Positions 17,792 to 26,700 are shown, counted from the first letter of the stretch. The stretch is 64,000 nt of DNA from CAYYYW01 sp964476245 (GCA_964476245.1 CAYYYW010000001.1:1-64000); one strand, 5' to 3'. Numbers and translations are program-made. Notes: generated by a model from the sequence alone, not told the origin.

Positions 17792-17874
17792 ATTTAGGCT
17801 CAAAAATTATTGATATTGCTTAAGGTTGAGCTACTATAAGATTCTCTTTTTCCGAGATCTTATTATAAAAAAAT

Positions 17875-17902
17875 AGTTTAAAATCAACAGGCGATCGCAC
17901 GG
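17875..17902. repeat. AGTTTAAAATYAACAGGCGATC repeat, copy 1
   Basis: AGTTTAAAATCAACAGGCGA followed by TCGCACGG. It matches 36448-36476 with one substitution and a one-base indel. Function unknown. Confidence 0.45.
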
Positions 17903-17967
17903 AAGTTTTAAATAGTCAGCCACAACCTGCTTAACCGAAGCGGTTGCAAAAAGATTGTCAATATGTG

Positions 17968-18753
17968 CTATTTAGAAGTACGATAGTTTTCTGGGCGTAT
18001 GTTAAACATTGCATTAGTAAGTTCATTGCCTGAACCACTTTTTAAATTTCCAAGAAACTGACCAAAAAAACCTGCCTCATCAAAACCAAATCCCTTTGCC
18101 AAAGAAAGCAGATTGGGAAATGTGTCATCATGATCTTTTGCTAAATCATAGCCGCTTTTTAAAAGATTGCCGCCGTATTGAGTCTCTAAATCAACTAAGC
18201 GTTGAGTAACTGCTAAAGCTAAAAAGAGTTGAGCTTCATTTCCTTGAGGACTTTCTTTAAATTGATTTTTCATAAATTCATCAACGCTTTCGCCTAAGGG
18301 CTTAAGATGCAAGCTTCTCCTTGTTCTAAAACCCTCAACTTCTTGTGCCTGTTGGTCTCGAAATTGAGAGTGCAATGCTAATGCTTTTTCTACACTCTCT
18401 TCTGGTAAACTCGCTCTATCCAGCGTATTTCCTAAGACTATTTGAATCGCGTCTTTGATGCTTTGGGGCATTTCTCGCCAATTTGCCCATTTACTTCCCT
18501 GAAGAAAATGTAAAGAAACATCTCTTAATGAACCTGAAAATGTTTCGGGAATGATTGATGCTTCTCGCCGTTGAGCTCCACTAGCGATGTTTTTTAAAAC
18601 ATTGGCTATGTCTTGTCCTGTGGGAATATCGCTAGGTCTAATAGCGCCACCCATCGACCGGTCAGGTACTGAAGACGGTGTTACAAACGAAGGTTCCCGC
18701 CGCGGTGGCCTGGAAACCCTTGCCGAGGAAGACCAATCAGGCATTATTCCCAT
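17968..18753 (-). CDS. Unknown protein
   Basis: 261 aa. The N-terminal 50 residues are Arg/Ser/Pro-rich and probably disordered. The rest is predicted helical, with SLRDVSLHFLQGSKWANWRE and a C-terminal Gly-rich FGFDEAGFFGQFLGNLKSGSG. No signal peptide, membrane helix or known catalytic motif. It starts at the ATG at 18753, 82 bp from a family-1 palindrome. I recognise no family. Confidence 0.45.
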   Translation of the reverse strand: MGIMPDWSSSARVSRPPRREPSFVTPSSVPDRSMGGAIRPSDIPTGQDIANVLKNIASGAQRREASIIPETFSGSLRDVSLHFLQGSKWANWREMPQSIKDAIQIVLGNTLDRASLPEESVEKALALHSQFRDQQAQEVEGFRTRRSLHLKPLGESVDEFMKNQFKESPQGNEAQLFLALAVTQRLVDLETQYGGNLLKSGYDLAKDHDDTFPNLLSLAKGFGFDEAGFFGQFLGNLKSGSGNELTNAMFNIRPENYRTSK

Positions 18754-18834
18754 ATTTGTTATTTGAAAATATAATACTTAACTCCATATTTGTCAATCTC
18801 GTTTTTTCTCCTCTTTCAACCAGCTCGGTAGTAT

Positions 18835-18866
18835 ACCATCTCAGATACGATCGTTGTTCTAATGGT
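18835..18866. repeat. 32-bp palindrome, family 1, CGATCG core (solo)
   Basis: Left half ACCATCTCAGATACGA, right half TCGTTGTTCTAATGGT. It lies intergenically between the 17968 and 18930 genes, both on the minus strand. Confidence 0.78.
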
Positions 18867-18929
18867 AAATGCAAGTTTGAATTAAGCAATCTGACAACCT
18901 TTTTAAAACTGGCATTGAAATAAGAACAT

Positions 18930-19568
18930 TCACTTCCCCGGAAAATCTGGGATTTTGGGAAGACCAGTTGCAGTTGATGGCGAAGAAGCTGGGGGTATTT
19001 CTGTTGGCGCCGACGGTTGACTTGCCGCCGGAGCTTCTGTTTTTTGCTGTAAATTTTCAATAACTGATTTTAACGATTCATCGGGTGTAGGTAATGGTTC
19101 TGGTGTTGGTGGTGAAACAGGTGCTGGCGGTGGGGTTGTCTGTTCGGTTACGGCTGGCGGCGGTAATGGACCATCGGCCGGCGGCGCCACGTCAGACGTG
19201 GCTGGCGCAACCGGTGGCGGTGGAGGAGGAGTCGGCGCTGTCGGAGCTGCAGGCGGCGCTGGCGGTGGGACTTTTATACCGGCATTGGCCATCGACATAG
19301 CAGGTTCTTGTTTCGCTTGAACCAGCCCCAACTCTTTATCAAATTCCTCTTTGGTAAATCCTTTTAAATTAACCTTGCTTCCGTCGTCTTTCTCAACCAC
19401 AGTAAAAGGAACCCCGGCAAATTCATCCGATGTCTTAAGCATCTCGGCTAAAAATTCTCGATGTTCCTCAATGTTTTTTTCCTCAAAAGTTAACTTATTA
19501 GAAGCTAAGTAGTCCTTTTCTTGTTGAGAAAAGGGACAAGTGGAAATGGTGTAAACAGTAATTTTCAT
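18930..19568 (-). CDS. Glutaredoxin-like protein with long Pro/Ala-rich tail
   Basis: 212 aa. Residues 1-82 are a glutaredoxin/NrdH-like fold: VYTISTCPFSQQEKDYL (CPFS, a monothiol-type site with C11), then cis-Pro GVPFTVV and GFTKEEFDKEL. The remaining 130 residues are almost entirely Pro, Ala and Thr, probably disordered. A CxxS site suggests a monothiol exchange or binding role rather than classic dithiol reduction. No partner reductase is nearby. Confidence 0.68.
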   Translation of the reverse strand: MKITVYTISTCPFSQQEKDYLASNKLTFEEKNIEEHREFLAEMLKTSDEFAGVPFTVVEKDDGSKVNLKGFTKEEFDKELGLVQAKQEPAMSMANAGIKVPPPAPPAAPTAPTPPPPPPVAPATSDVAPPADGPLPPPAVTEQTTPPPAPVSPPTPEPLPTPDESLKSVIENLQQKTEAPAASQPSAPTEIPPASSPSTATGLPKIPDFPGK

Positions 19569-19623
19569 ATCTTAAAATGATTATGAAGAAACCTTTATAA
19601 AAAGTCAAGGGGTAAACTATTTT

Positions 19624-19699
19624 ACCTCGCAGACCCCGTAGACACGCCCTTGTGACGCAAGGCTGTAAACCTTGAGAACAAGGAAGTGTTCTTCGAGGT
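19624..19699. other. Nested-hairpin sequence, possible structured RNA or repeat
   Basis: An outer stem ACCTCG (19624-19629)/CGAGGT (19694-19699) and an inner stem ACAC (19642-19645)/GTGT (19686-19689) enclose two hairpins with the same stem, CCTTG-TGACG-CAAGG (19648-19662) and CCTTG-AGAA-CAAGG (19670-19683). It lies upstream of the L,D-transpeptidase gene. It matches no riboswitch I know. Confidence 0.35.
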
Positions 19700-19764
19700 C
19701 AAGAGGCAAAATCATTTTTGTTTAGTGTTGGGTTATAATGAAGGTAAATAATTGATACTTAATT

Positions 19765-21105
19765 ATGAATAAAATATTGATATTAATTAATTTTTTCCTT
19801 TTCATTGTTGTTATCGTTTTTATTAATAACTATCTAAAAAACTACGCTTATCCGAATACTTATTTATCAAGAATCAATTTGTCTGGAAAATCCAGAAGCG
19901 AAATAAAGAAAATAATTAATCCTGTTTTGTTCTCCAATGAAACAATAAGCTTAAAAGTTAAAAATCGTATTTACAAAATAAGAAATGGCGATGTTGGTAT
20001 TTTTTTAGATGAATTTTCTACCATTAATTTAGTTTTTGAAAATAATAATAAATCTTTCCCTGGCAATATAAAAGCTTTTATTCAGGCCCGTTCTTTTCAA
20101 AGATATCTTTTTCCAACCATACTTGTCAGCCAAGAATTTTATGATTTTACTGAAAATACCACGTTTGATTTTTCTCAAAAAGAGAATGATGTCATCGTTG
20201 ATAATCAAAATAAATCAATTGATTTTAAGAACTACGAAGAAAAATATAAGATCGACCCGGAAGACTTAAAAAAACAAATTATTTTTAATTTTGGAAAAAA
20301 TAGCTTAACCATTGAGCCTCTTATAAATAAAATAGACGAAGACGCTATCAAAAAAAAAGCGATTGTTGAGTATAACGAACGACTGGACCGCACCTTTAAT
20401 CAACCTATTGATATCATTGTAAACAACGACCTAAGTCAGAAAATAAGTATTCCGCTAACCGATCTTAAAAAGATTATTAACGTAGATTATGATAAGAAAT
20501 TAGACAAAGTTAACTTTTCAATTGAAAATAATTCCTTTAGTTCGTTAGTTCTATCAAAATTTACTCCTTATACCAGCGATGATAAAAAAGTAGACATAAA
20601 TATTTTAAAAAACAATCTATTATCTTTAGTCACTTCTCGGTTCAATGGAATAAAGTCAAATATTGTCGTGGCCAAAGTAGACCTTGGACCAAATACTTCA
20701 GGCGAGGCGGCCACAAAATATATTGAAATAGATCTCTCACAACAGAATATGTATCTTTTTGAAAATAAAAAGTTAGTAGACAATCACAAAATATCATCGG
20801 GGCTTTATTATCCCACTCCCACCGGACAATTCAAAATATTAAACAAAGCTCTTAACGCCTATTCAAATATTTATCACGTTTGGATGCCCTTTTGGATGGC
20901 TTTTTATTACGATTCAAAACTTAAGGCATCTTTTGGAATTCATGAGCTTCCTTACTGGATTAGTGATCAAGGACAAAGAATTCAACGTCCGCGCGATTTT
21001 ATCGGATCGCCTAATACCGGTGGCTGCGTTTCTTTAGATATTGGAGCAGCCAATGAAGTTTATAACTTTGCCGAAGTCAATATGCCGGTTTATATTTTTA
21101 ATTGA
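19765..21105 (+). CDS. L,D-transpeptidase (YkuD) with peptidoglycan-binding N-domain
   Basis: 446 aa. An N-terminal membrane helix (about 3-24) and a region resembling VanW-associated peptidoglycan-binding repeats (about 30-300) precede the YkuD domain (about 320-446). The catalytic motif is GSPNTGGCVSLDIG with C421, and the upstream His is in FGIHELPYW. The domain would crosslink peptidoglycan through 3-3 bonds or attach surface proteins, outside the membrane. TATAAT at 19733-19738 implies a leader of about 20 nt. Together with the class A PBP and MreB it is part of the wall-synthesis set in this window. Confidence 0.88.
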   Translation: MNKILILINFFLFIVVIVFINNYLKNYAYPNTYLSRINLSGKSRSEIKKIINPVLFSNETISLKVKNRIYKIRNGDVGIFLDEFSTINLVFENNNKSFPGNIKAFIQARSFQRYLFPTILVSQEFYDFTENTTFDFSQKENDVIVDNQNKSIDFKNYEEKYKIDPEDLKKQIIFNFGKNSLTIEPLINKIDEDAIKKKAIVEYNERLDRTFNQPIDIIVNNDLSQKISIPLTDLKKIINVDYDKKLDKVNFSIENNSFSSLVLSKFTPYTSDDKKVDINILKNNLLSLVTSRFNGIKSNIVVAKVDLGPNTSGEAATKYIEIDLSQQNMYLFENKKLVDNHKISSGLYYPTPTGQFKILNKALNAYSNIYHVWMPFWMAFYYDSKLKASFGIHELPYWISDQGQRIQRPRDFIGSPNTGGCVSLDIGAANEVYNFAEVNMPVYIFN

Positions 21106-21108
21106 CAA

Positions 21109-21738
21109 TCATAAAAAGTTTTCAATTTCTCTCCAAACCTGGTCTGTGTTTCTATAAATTATACCTTTCATTCCCAACTTTTTCCCCGCATCAACATTTT
21201 CTTTCAAATCATCAATAAAAACAGACTCCTGGGGCTGTACCTCGACTACGGAAAGGGCATGATGATAAATCCGGATATCTGGTTTCCGAAAACCTACCTT
21301 GTGCGATAAAATTAAATGGTCAAAAATCTGATAATGACCTAAACGAAAATGACGTTGAGTAAACGGTTCGCTAACATTGGATAAAATCGCTGTTTTCACC
21401 TCTTTTTCTTTAAGATAAAAAACCAATCTTTTCATTTTTGATCTGATTTTGGCTTTTTTCAACGGATCATCAAAAATTCTTGGCCAAGAAGATGGTAATT
21501 TCTTGTTAATTTTTCTCGCAAACTCCTCCCATAATTTTTTTTCAGAAATTTTTCCTGTTTCAAAGTAATAAAAAAGGTCGGAAAAAAACGCATGCCTTGG
21601 GTCAAGAAGAGAAAATTCCTTTATCTCAAAAATTTCTTCAATTATTTTACTAATTTTATTGACCGACGAAGGCACCATCACCCCGCCCATATCAAAAAAA
21701 ACAGCCTTGATCTTGGGCGAAGGATTAGTTTTACTCAT
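21109..21738 (-). CDS. HAD-family hydrolase (YihX/epoxide-hydrolase-N-like)
   Basis: 209 aa from the ATG at 21738; the TTG 15 bases upstream is less likely because a TAAAAT box ends just before this ATG. HAD motifs: I AVFFDMGGVM (nucleophile D16; G at the usual second Asp, as in related YihX-type proteins), II AILSNVS, III FRKPDIRIYHHAL, IV VFIDDLKENVDAGKKLGM. It is probably a cytosolic phosphatase for a small sugar phosphate or nucleotide. It converges on the L,D-transpeptidase with 3 bp between stops. Confidence 0.75.
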   Translation of the reverse strand: MSKTNPSPKIKAVFFDMGGVMVPSSVNKISKIIEEIFEIKEFSLLDPRHAFFSDLFYYFETGKISEKKLWEEFARKINKKLPSSWPRIFDDPLKKAKIRSKMKRLVFYLKEKEVKTAILSNVSEPFTQRHFRLGHYQIFDHLILSHKVGFRKPDIRIYHHALSVVEVQPQESVFIDDLKENVDAGKKLGMKGIIYRNTDQVWREIENFL

Positions 21739-21828
21739 GTTTAATTTTACCAAATTTCCCCGCGAAGTATTATATTAAGGTTAAACGCGATTTGCCAGAT
21801 ATATAGAAGCATATATTATAATTAATAG

Positions 21829-22905
21829 ATGAAAAAGTTTTTGTTTTTTATCTTTCTTTTTCTACTTGCCTGCGGATTTTTTTATTTTAAAAAAAACTCT
21901 CAACCAACAATTAAAAAGGCAACCGAAAAACCAACTCCCCCAAACCGTTTCGATTATTCGAATAATCGAAGCAAGGATAAAAACGAGCTAAAAAAATCCG
22001 TCTTTGTCCCCTACTGGACCAGTTGGGAGACTCCGCCAAAAGAAGAATTTCAGCGATTAATATATTTTGGGGTCGCGGTTAATAACCAGGGCGTCAGTAA
22101 AGATGACTCTGGCTATGAAAAACTACCCGACTTCAACGTTTTGGCTGGCAAAACAACAGATAAATGGTTAACTATTAGAATGACCAACACCGAAATTAAT
22201 TTATCAATTCTCAACAACCAATCTTCCTGGCAGAAAATTACTCTGGAGAGCTGTGACATAGCACAAAACTATAACTTTTCCGGTTTGGTCTTGGATTTGG
22301 AAATAGCCAGTCTTCCTTTGGACAAATTAGTAAACCAAGTTAACAAATTTGTTGAATATTTTTATAAACAAACCCGAAGCCGCCGTTTAAAATTGGCAGT
22401 AATAATTTACGGCGATGTATTTTTTCGCCAAAGACCTTTTGACGTTAAATTTATTTCACAAAACTCCGATGAAATAATGATTATGGCTTATGATTTTCAT
22501 AAAAGCTTTGGCGAGCCTGGCCCCAACTTTCCTTTAAGCGGACGTGAAAAATATGGTTATGATCTGACCAAAGCCACCGACGATTTTCTTTCCGTTGTCT
22601 CTGCGAAAAAATTAACCTTTGTCTTCGGATTTTATGGCTACGATTGGACCGTTGATGAAGAACAAAGACCGATAAAACAAGCAAAAGCTTTAACTCTTAA
22701 CCAAATTAAAACAAAATTTGGAGAGAAATCTGAAAATATAAAAAGAGATCCTCTGTCAACAGAGTCTTTTATAAAATACACGGACGAAAATAACATGTCT
22801 CACGTTGTTTGGTTTGAAGATGAAAAATCAGTTGCTAAAAAACAGGAGTTTTTAAAATCCAAAGGAATCAATAGTTTCGCTCATTGGGCTTGGGGATATT
22901 ATTGA
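21829..22905 (+). CDS. Membrane-anchored GH18-like glycoside hydrolase
   Basis: 358 aa. An N-terminal membrane segment (about 2-18) precedes a GH18-like barrel: VPYWTSW, YNFSGLVLDLEIA (the DxxDxDxE site reduced to DLE; E158 would be the acid), EIMIMAYDFH, FGFYGYDWTV, FAHWAWGYY. Spore YaaH-type or chitinase-like enzymes acting on cell-wall glycans are the closest types I know. Codons near residues 41-47 (FDYSNNR) are supplied by a perfect 22-bp palindrome (21949-21970). TATAAT at 21817-21822 ends 7 nt before the ATG. Confidence 0.7.
   Translation: MKKFLFFIFLFLLACGFFYFKKNSQPTIKKATEKPTPPNRFDYSNNRSKDKNELKKSVFVPYWTSWETPPKEEFQRLIYFGVAVNNQGVSKDDSGYEKLPDFNVLAGKTTDKWLTIRMTNTEINLSILNNQSSWQKITLESCDIAQNYNFSGLVLDLEIASLPLDKLVNQVNKFVEYFYKQTRSRRLKLAVIIYGDVFFRQRPFDVKFISQNSDEIMIMAYDFHKSFGEPGPNFPLSGREKYGYDLTKATDDFLSVVSAKKLTFVFGFYGYDWTVDEEQRPIKQAKALTLNQIKTKFGEKSENIKRDPLSTESFIKYTDENNMSHVVWFEDEKSVAKKQEFLKSKGINSFAHWAWGYY
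21949..21970. repeat. 22-bp palindrome inside the GH18-like gene, family 3
   Basis: TTCGATTATTC followed by its exact complement. It has the same layout as the ACTTCAATTATTT palindromes but with G/C changes in both arms. It is translated in frame within the linker after the membrane anchor. Confidence 0.6.
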
Positions 22906-22917
22906 GTCTCTTATATC

Positions 22918-22956
22918 AAATCCGCTAGATCAAAATGCGAAAAATGCGGATTTTTT
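22918..22956 (+). terminator. Rho-independent-type terminator of the GH18-like gene
   Basis: Stem AAATCCGC (22918-22925) with GCGGATTT (22946-22953), then continued T to 22956. It starts 13 bp after the stop. The 22962-23013 segment beyond contains further nested hairpins (TGCCA...TGGCA around GAAGCA...TGCTTC). Confidence 0.6.
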
Positions 22957-23066
22957 GTTCTGCCACTTGTGACGAAGCACTCGTGCTATGCTTCCCAACT
23001 TTCTCGCATTGGCAGGTAACAAAAAAGACGCGTTTGAGCATAAAAACTATTCAACAGGATTTGATA

Positions 23067-24842
23067 TTATTTTAGCCAAAAACTCTGGTAAGGATAAATA
23101 ATAAACCGATTTTTACTTTCCAGATTCATTTCTTGCCCTGAAATTAAGTCTTTCGCTTTCTTTTTTTCTAAAATCTTCACGATCGTGTCTGTTTCAATCT
23201 CTACGTTTTGGCTTGAAACATTAATTAAAGCCAGCAACTTCTCTTTTTCATTAAATCGCAGTAGAGCAAAGATTTTAGAGTTAAGGTTGACGATTTTTTG
23301 ACCTGTCAGCGGACTAAAAAGAGGCTCATTAATTCTTGCTCGAAGAAGTTTTTGAAAACCAAAATAAACTTGATTCTTTATCGATCCTTTACTTTCTAAT
23401 TCTTTCGCTAATTTGTCATAATTAAACTTTTCTCTGTTGATCACCCGATTATTACCCAACTTCTCCGCTCCCTCATACCAATTCTCTGCCCCGATAAGAC
23501 TATTAAAATAAATCCCCGGCACGCCGGCAAGAGACAGTTGAATTGCCTGACTGGCAAGAAATTGCTTTGCGCCACCTAAAGCGTCTAAATAAACAATGTT
23601 CAGCTCATAAGGCTCAAGCTTCTCCCCCACCGAATGATAGTTAACCAGACCTTTTTTTTCTAAAACATAGTTGACAAGCTTGGTTATTTCCTCATTAGAC
23701 ATAAATCCCTTAAGAGGAGTCAGTCCAATCCCATCATGTGTTGCCGCAACATTAAAAAAAGCAGTCTGCGATGATGCTGTTTTTAAACTCCTCGCCCATT
23801 TGGTTAACTCCGTTGCCTCTCCTTTAAAAAACGCCTGTAAAAGTAAAGCGGGCAGTTGGAAATTGTAAACTAAATGTGTCTCGTCGTAGCCGTCGCCAAA
23901 ATAGGAAAGCGCTTTATCCAAAGACCCTTTTACCTCGCTGATAAGCCTGACCTCGGAAGCCACCTCTTGCAAAATCTGGCGTAAGAGCTTGACAATCATA
24001 TGACTTTGCGACAGGTCAACACAACTTGTCCCCAATTCCTTCCAAAGATAACGGACGGCATCAAGTCTGATGATCGATGCTCCCTGGGAAACATAAAACA
24101 AAAGTATTTTAATCATTTCCAAAAGTACTTCTGGGTTTTTATAATTTAAATCTATTTGATCTTCGGAAAAAGTCGTCCAGACATTAAACCTACGCGGTTT
24201 TTTCGTGGTGACATTTTCATCAACCGCGTAGGTTTTATCACTCACGGCGGTTTTTGCCGCAACAGGATCCATCATCTTGAACGGTGTTAATAGAGAGTTC
24301 GTCCTCGGTCGGTAAACCGATGAAGTGTCCACTTTTTTATCAAAAGCAATAAAATAATCTTTATACTTTGGGTCTCCCGCCAAAAACTTCTTAAACCATT
24401 CGCTTTTTGACGACACATGGTTAACGACAAAATCAAACATCAACCCAAAATCATTACCGATTTCTCTTATGTCCTCCCAATTTCCGAATTCTTTTTTAAC
24501 TTGACAATAGTCAATGACGGAAAACCCATCATCAGAAGAATAAGGATAAAATGGCAAAAGATGGACTTTATTAATCAAGCCTTTAGCATATTTTTTAAGG
24601 AATTTATGCAACCCTCCTAATGTACCATTACAACCACGATCGTTGTTGAAATGGTAATTCGCTTCAGAAACGTGGTCTGGATAGCAGATTAAAACAACGT
24701 CTTTTTCGGAAAACCCCTGGACAAAAGATTTCGTCCTTTTAGATATTTTTTTAAAGTCGTCTAAAATCTGACGCAATTTTTGATAAACCTCACCTGTTTG
24801 TTTTGGATAAAGAAAGGCAATTTTTTCTCGCATTGTATCCAT
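23067..24842 (-). CDS. GH13 family-18-type phosphorylase (sucrose or glucosylglycerate phosphorylase-like)
   Basis: 591 aa from the ATG at 24842; a TTG further upstream was rejected. Hallmarks: HLLPFYPYSSDDGFSVIDY, FDFVVNHVS, the nucleophile in ASIIRLDAVRYLW, the acid/base in RLISEVKGS and the third Asp in AATHDGIGL. GH13_18 enzymes reversibly phosphorolyse sucrose or glucosyl-glycerate in the cytosol. Substrate cannot be told from sequence alone. Residues 63-73 (YHFNNDRGCNG) are encoded by a family-1 palindrome (24624-24655) in a loop before the first barrel strand. It lies at the 3' end of a minus-strand glycosyl-metabolism cluster with glgA and four GT4 genes. Confidence 0.82.
   Translation of the reverse strand: MDTMREKIAFLYPKQTGEVYQKLRQILDDFKKISKRTKSFVQGFSEKDVVLICYPDHVSEANYHFNNDRGCNGTLGGLHKFLKKYAKGLINKVHLLPFYPYSSDDGFSVIDYCQVKKEFGNWEDIREIGNDFGLMFDFVVNHVSSKSEWFKKFLAGDPKYKDYFIAFDKKVDTSSVYRPRTNSLLTPFKMMDPVAAKTAVSDKTYAVDENVTTKKPRRFNVWTTFSEDQIDLNYKNPEVLLEMIKILLFYVSQGASIIRLDAVRYLWKELGTSCVDLSQSHMIVKLLRQILQEVASEVRLISEVKGSLDKALSYFGDGYDETHLVYNFQLPALLLQAFFKGEATELTKWARSLKTASSQTAFFNVAATHDGIGLTPLKGFMSNEEITKLVNYVLEKKGLVNYHSVGEKLEPYELNIVYLDALGGAKQFLASQAIQLSLAGVPGIYFNSLIGAENWYEGAEKLGNNRVINREKFNYDKLAKELESKGSIKNQVYFGFQKLLRARINEPLFSPLTGQKIVNLNSKIFALLRFNEKEKLLALINVSSQNVEIETDTIVKILEKKKAKDLISGQEMNLESKNRFIIYPYQSFWLK
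24624..24655. repeat. 32-bp palindrome, family 1, inside the GH13 gene
   Basis: Left half ACCATTACAACCACGA, right half TCGTTGTTGAAATGGT. Read with the gene it encodes YHFNNDRGCNG, in the same frame as both copies in the M20 peptidase. Confidence 0.82.
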
Positions 24843-24911
24843 ATTCTTTTGATTTGTATCGTTATATCGATACAACGTAACACCTATAGCAAGCGAACTG
24901 ATTCTAAATGA

Positions 24912-25196
24912 TTAAGATGATTTTTGATTTTTGATAATTTTATTAAATGCTCCAAGTTCTTTCAATTTCCACATAAACAAAGCTGCCTTTCTTCGGGCGC
25001 CGGCATCAATGACAAATCGCAAAGCTTCTTCAAGAACCACCCGGGGAATCGTTTTTGCCAATTTGATATACAGGCTTTTTCTTCTTTCATCTTCTAGTTT
25101 CTCAGAAAGATACACTCCAAATGCCTGATACTCGCAGGAGATATATTTATCTTTTAAGGGATTAAATTTTTTTAAGATGTCTTTGATAGATTGCAC
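24912..25196 (-). CDS. Small conserved-looking helical protein
   Basis: 94 aa, GTG start at 25196, one base after the glgA stop, so translation is probably coupled. Wholly helical and basic (LYIKLAKTIPRVVLEEALRF, RRKAALFMWKLKELG). No membrane segment. The tight spacing suggests a function with the glucan synthase or simply an operon tail. I recognise no family. Confidence 0.6.
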   Translation of the reverse strand: MQSIKDILKKFNPLKDKYISCEYQAFGVYLSEKLEDERRKSLYIKLAKTIPRVVLEEALRFVIDAGARRKAALFMWKLKELGAFNKIIKNQKSS

Positions 25197-25197
25197 A

Positions 25198-26631
25198 TTA
25201 TTTAGTCATCATCATTAATTTTTCGTAAAGATTAATATATTCTTTAGCTCTTTTGTCCCAAGAAAAGTCTTTGGTCATCGCGTTTATAACCATATTTTTA
25301 TAACGATTTTTATGACTTTTCCAGATATTAACAGCTTTTTTTAAGGTTTTTTCTAACTCAAAAGAAGTATGTTTTTTAAAGAGAAATCCGTCTTTATCGT
25401 CAATAATGGAGTCTTTCAGGCCGCCAGTGGCATGAGCAATTGGAAGAGTACCATAACGCATAGCTATCATTTGCACAAGACCACATGGTTCATATTTTGA
25501 AGGCACTAAAATAAACTCAGAGCCAGCATAGATCTGTGATGCTAATCTAATATCAAATGTGGAGACATAGGAGACGTTTTTTCCATAAAAGCTAGCCAGC
25601 CAATTAAATCTTTCTACCCATCCGACTTCTCCTCCTCCTAATATAACAAACTGAAATTTTTTTAGATTAATGCGCCGAATCATTTTGTGAATTAACTCAA
25701 CTCCTTTCTGTCTTGAATCAAATCGGCCTATAAATCCGATAAGAGGAATTTCTTCCGACACGCTAAATCCTAATTTCTCCTGAAAGAATTTTTTATTCAT
25801 TTTTTTTCCATCAAGAGGAGAATATATTTTATAAGGATAATTTCCCTTTACTTTAGTTGTGTTATAATGGTACATAATATTTTTATCTTTTAAAGGGTTG
25901 CGAGAGTCATAGTCTATCCCGTTTAAAATACCGTATATTTTATGTTTTTGGGTTTTAAGAATTTCATTAAGACCAGCACCATATTCTTCCGTCAGGATTT
26001 CTTTAGCGTAGGTGGAGGAAACGGTATTGACCAAATCAGCGTGGATAATCCCTTCTAATAAGCGATTAATTCGCCTTTTTTTTATTTCCCATTTTATGAG
26101 ACGACATTTTTTTGAGTTAATATCCATTTTTATTATATAATTAGGCGACATTTTACCTTGACAAACGAAATTATGGATGGTCAAAAGAGTTTTATAAGGA
26201 AGGTTTTTATGTTTTATTAAAAAAGGAATAAGTCCGGTGTGATGATCATTGCAATGGATTATGTCGGGTTGCCAAGAAAGGTAGTTTTTTTCCAAAATCT
26301 CTACAATTGCCAGGTTTAAAAAAGGAGACGTGTCTTCAGTATATATGTCTAAATATTTTTCGTTTTTTATGATATAAACGGGATTATTGGCGTTCAAAAA
26401 GTGGATTCTATAAATAGTGACTTCTTCTTTTTTTTTATCGTAAACTATAGAGAAAGTTTTGACTTTTTTCCTTTTTAACCTATGAAACTTTAAGGCTTTG
26501 TAATAAGGTAAAATTACCCTAATGTCAATACCTTTAGTATAAAGAGCTTTAGGGAGAGAACGGGCAATGTCCCCAAGTCCTCCGACTTGAAAAAAAGGCC
26601 TTAATTCCCACACAACAAAAAGAATTCGCAT
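25198..26631 (-). CDS. glgA: Glycogen/starch synthase (GT5)
   Basis: 477 aa, the usual length. The N-terminus ELRPFFQVGGLGDIARSLPKAL corresponds to the KVGGLGDV nucleotide-sugar loop, with Q in place of the usual Lys. The C-terminal Rossmann domain has IGFIGRFDSRQKG and SKYEPCGLVQMIAMRYGT followed by ATGGLKDSI, typical of ADP/UDP-glucose glucan synthases. It elongates alpha-1,4-glucan in the cytosol. The Lys-to-Gln change may affect donor choice. TATAAT at 26644-26639 ends 8 nt before the ATG, giving a leaderless mRNA. Confidence 0.85.
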   Translation of the reverse strand: MRILFVVWELRPFFQVGGLGDIARSLPKALYTKGIDIRVILPYYKALKFHRLKRKKVKTFSIVYDKKKEEVTIYRIHFLNANNPVYIIKNEKYLDIYTEDTSPFLNLAIVEILEKNYLSWQPDIIHCNDHHTGLIPFLIKHKNLPYKTLLTIHNFVCQGKMSPNYIIKMDINSKKCRLIKWEIKKRRINRLLEGIIHADLVNTVSSTYAKEILTEEYGAGLNEILKTQKHKIYGILNGIDYDSRNPLKDKNIMYHYNTTKVKGNYPYKIYSPLDGKKMNKKFFQEKLGFSVSEEIPLIGFIGRFDSRQKGVELIHKMIRRINLKKFQFVILGGGEVGWVERFNWLASFYGKNVSYVSTFDIRLASQIYAGSEFILVPSKYEPCGLVQMIAMRYGTLPIAHATGGLKDSIIDDKDGFLFKKHTSFELEKTLKKAVNIWKSHKNRYKNMVINAMTKDFSWDKRAKEYINLYEKLMMMTK

Positions 26632-26700
26632 GATTATGATTATACCATATAAGCGCGATTTTTTTCTATTAAAGAGATAAATCTTTCTTTAAGAATTTTT

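Larger units (their letters stand above)
17592..17967. other. Gene-free region rich in unrelated palindromes
   Basis: 376 bp without a credible ORF. It holds a perfect 23-bp GC-rich hairpin (17597-17619, arms ATTTCCACCGC/GCGGTGGAAAT), a possible decayed family-1 palindrome with a CGGCCG core (17622-17653), a perfect 26-bp AT palindrome (17766-17791), a motif shared with 36448-36476 (17875-17902) and an AACCGAAGCGGTT hairpin (17933-17945). It lies between two convergent genes and looks like a landing zone for short repeats. Confidence 0.55.

Noticed and set aside
18737..19060. 107-aa ORF on the minus strand
   Set aside because: It runs through the intergenic palindrome and into the glutaredoxin-like gene in the wrong frame; low-complexity composition.
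22962..23013. A tRNA-like or riboswitch structure after the GH18-like gene
   Set aside because: Several nested short hairpins are present but no anticodon arm, T-loop or known riboswitch motif could be found.
23167..23198. CACGATCGTG core inside the GH13 gene as another family-1 palindrome
   Set aside because: Only the ten central bases match. The arms do not fit the AYYATYT consensus on either side, and the encoded residues look like ordinary GH13 C-terminal sequence. A six-base CGATCG core is expected several times by chance in 64 kb.
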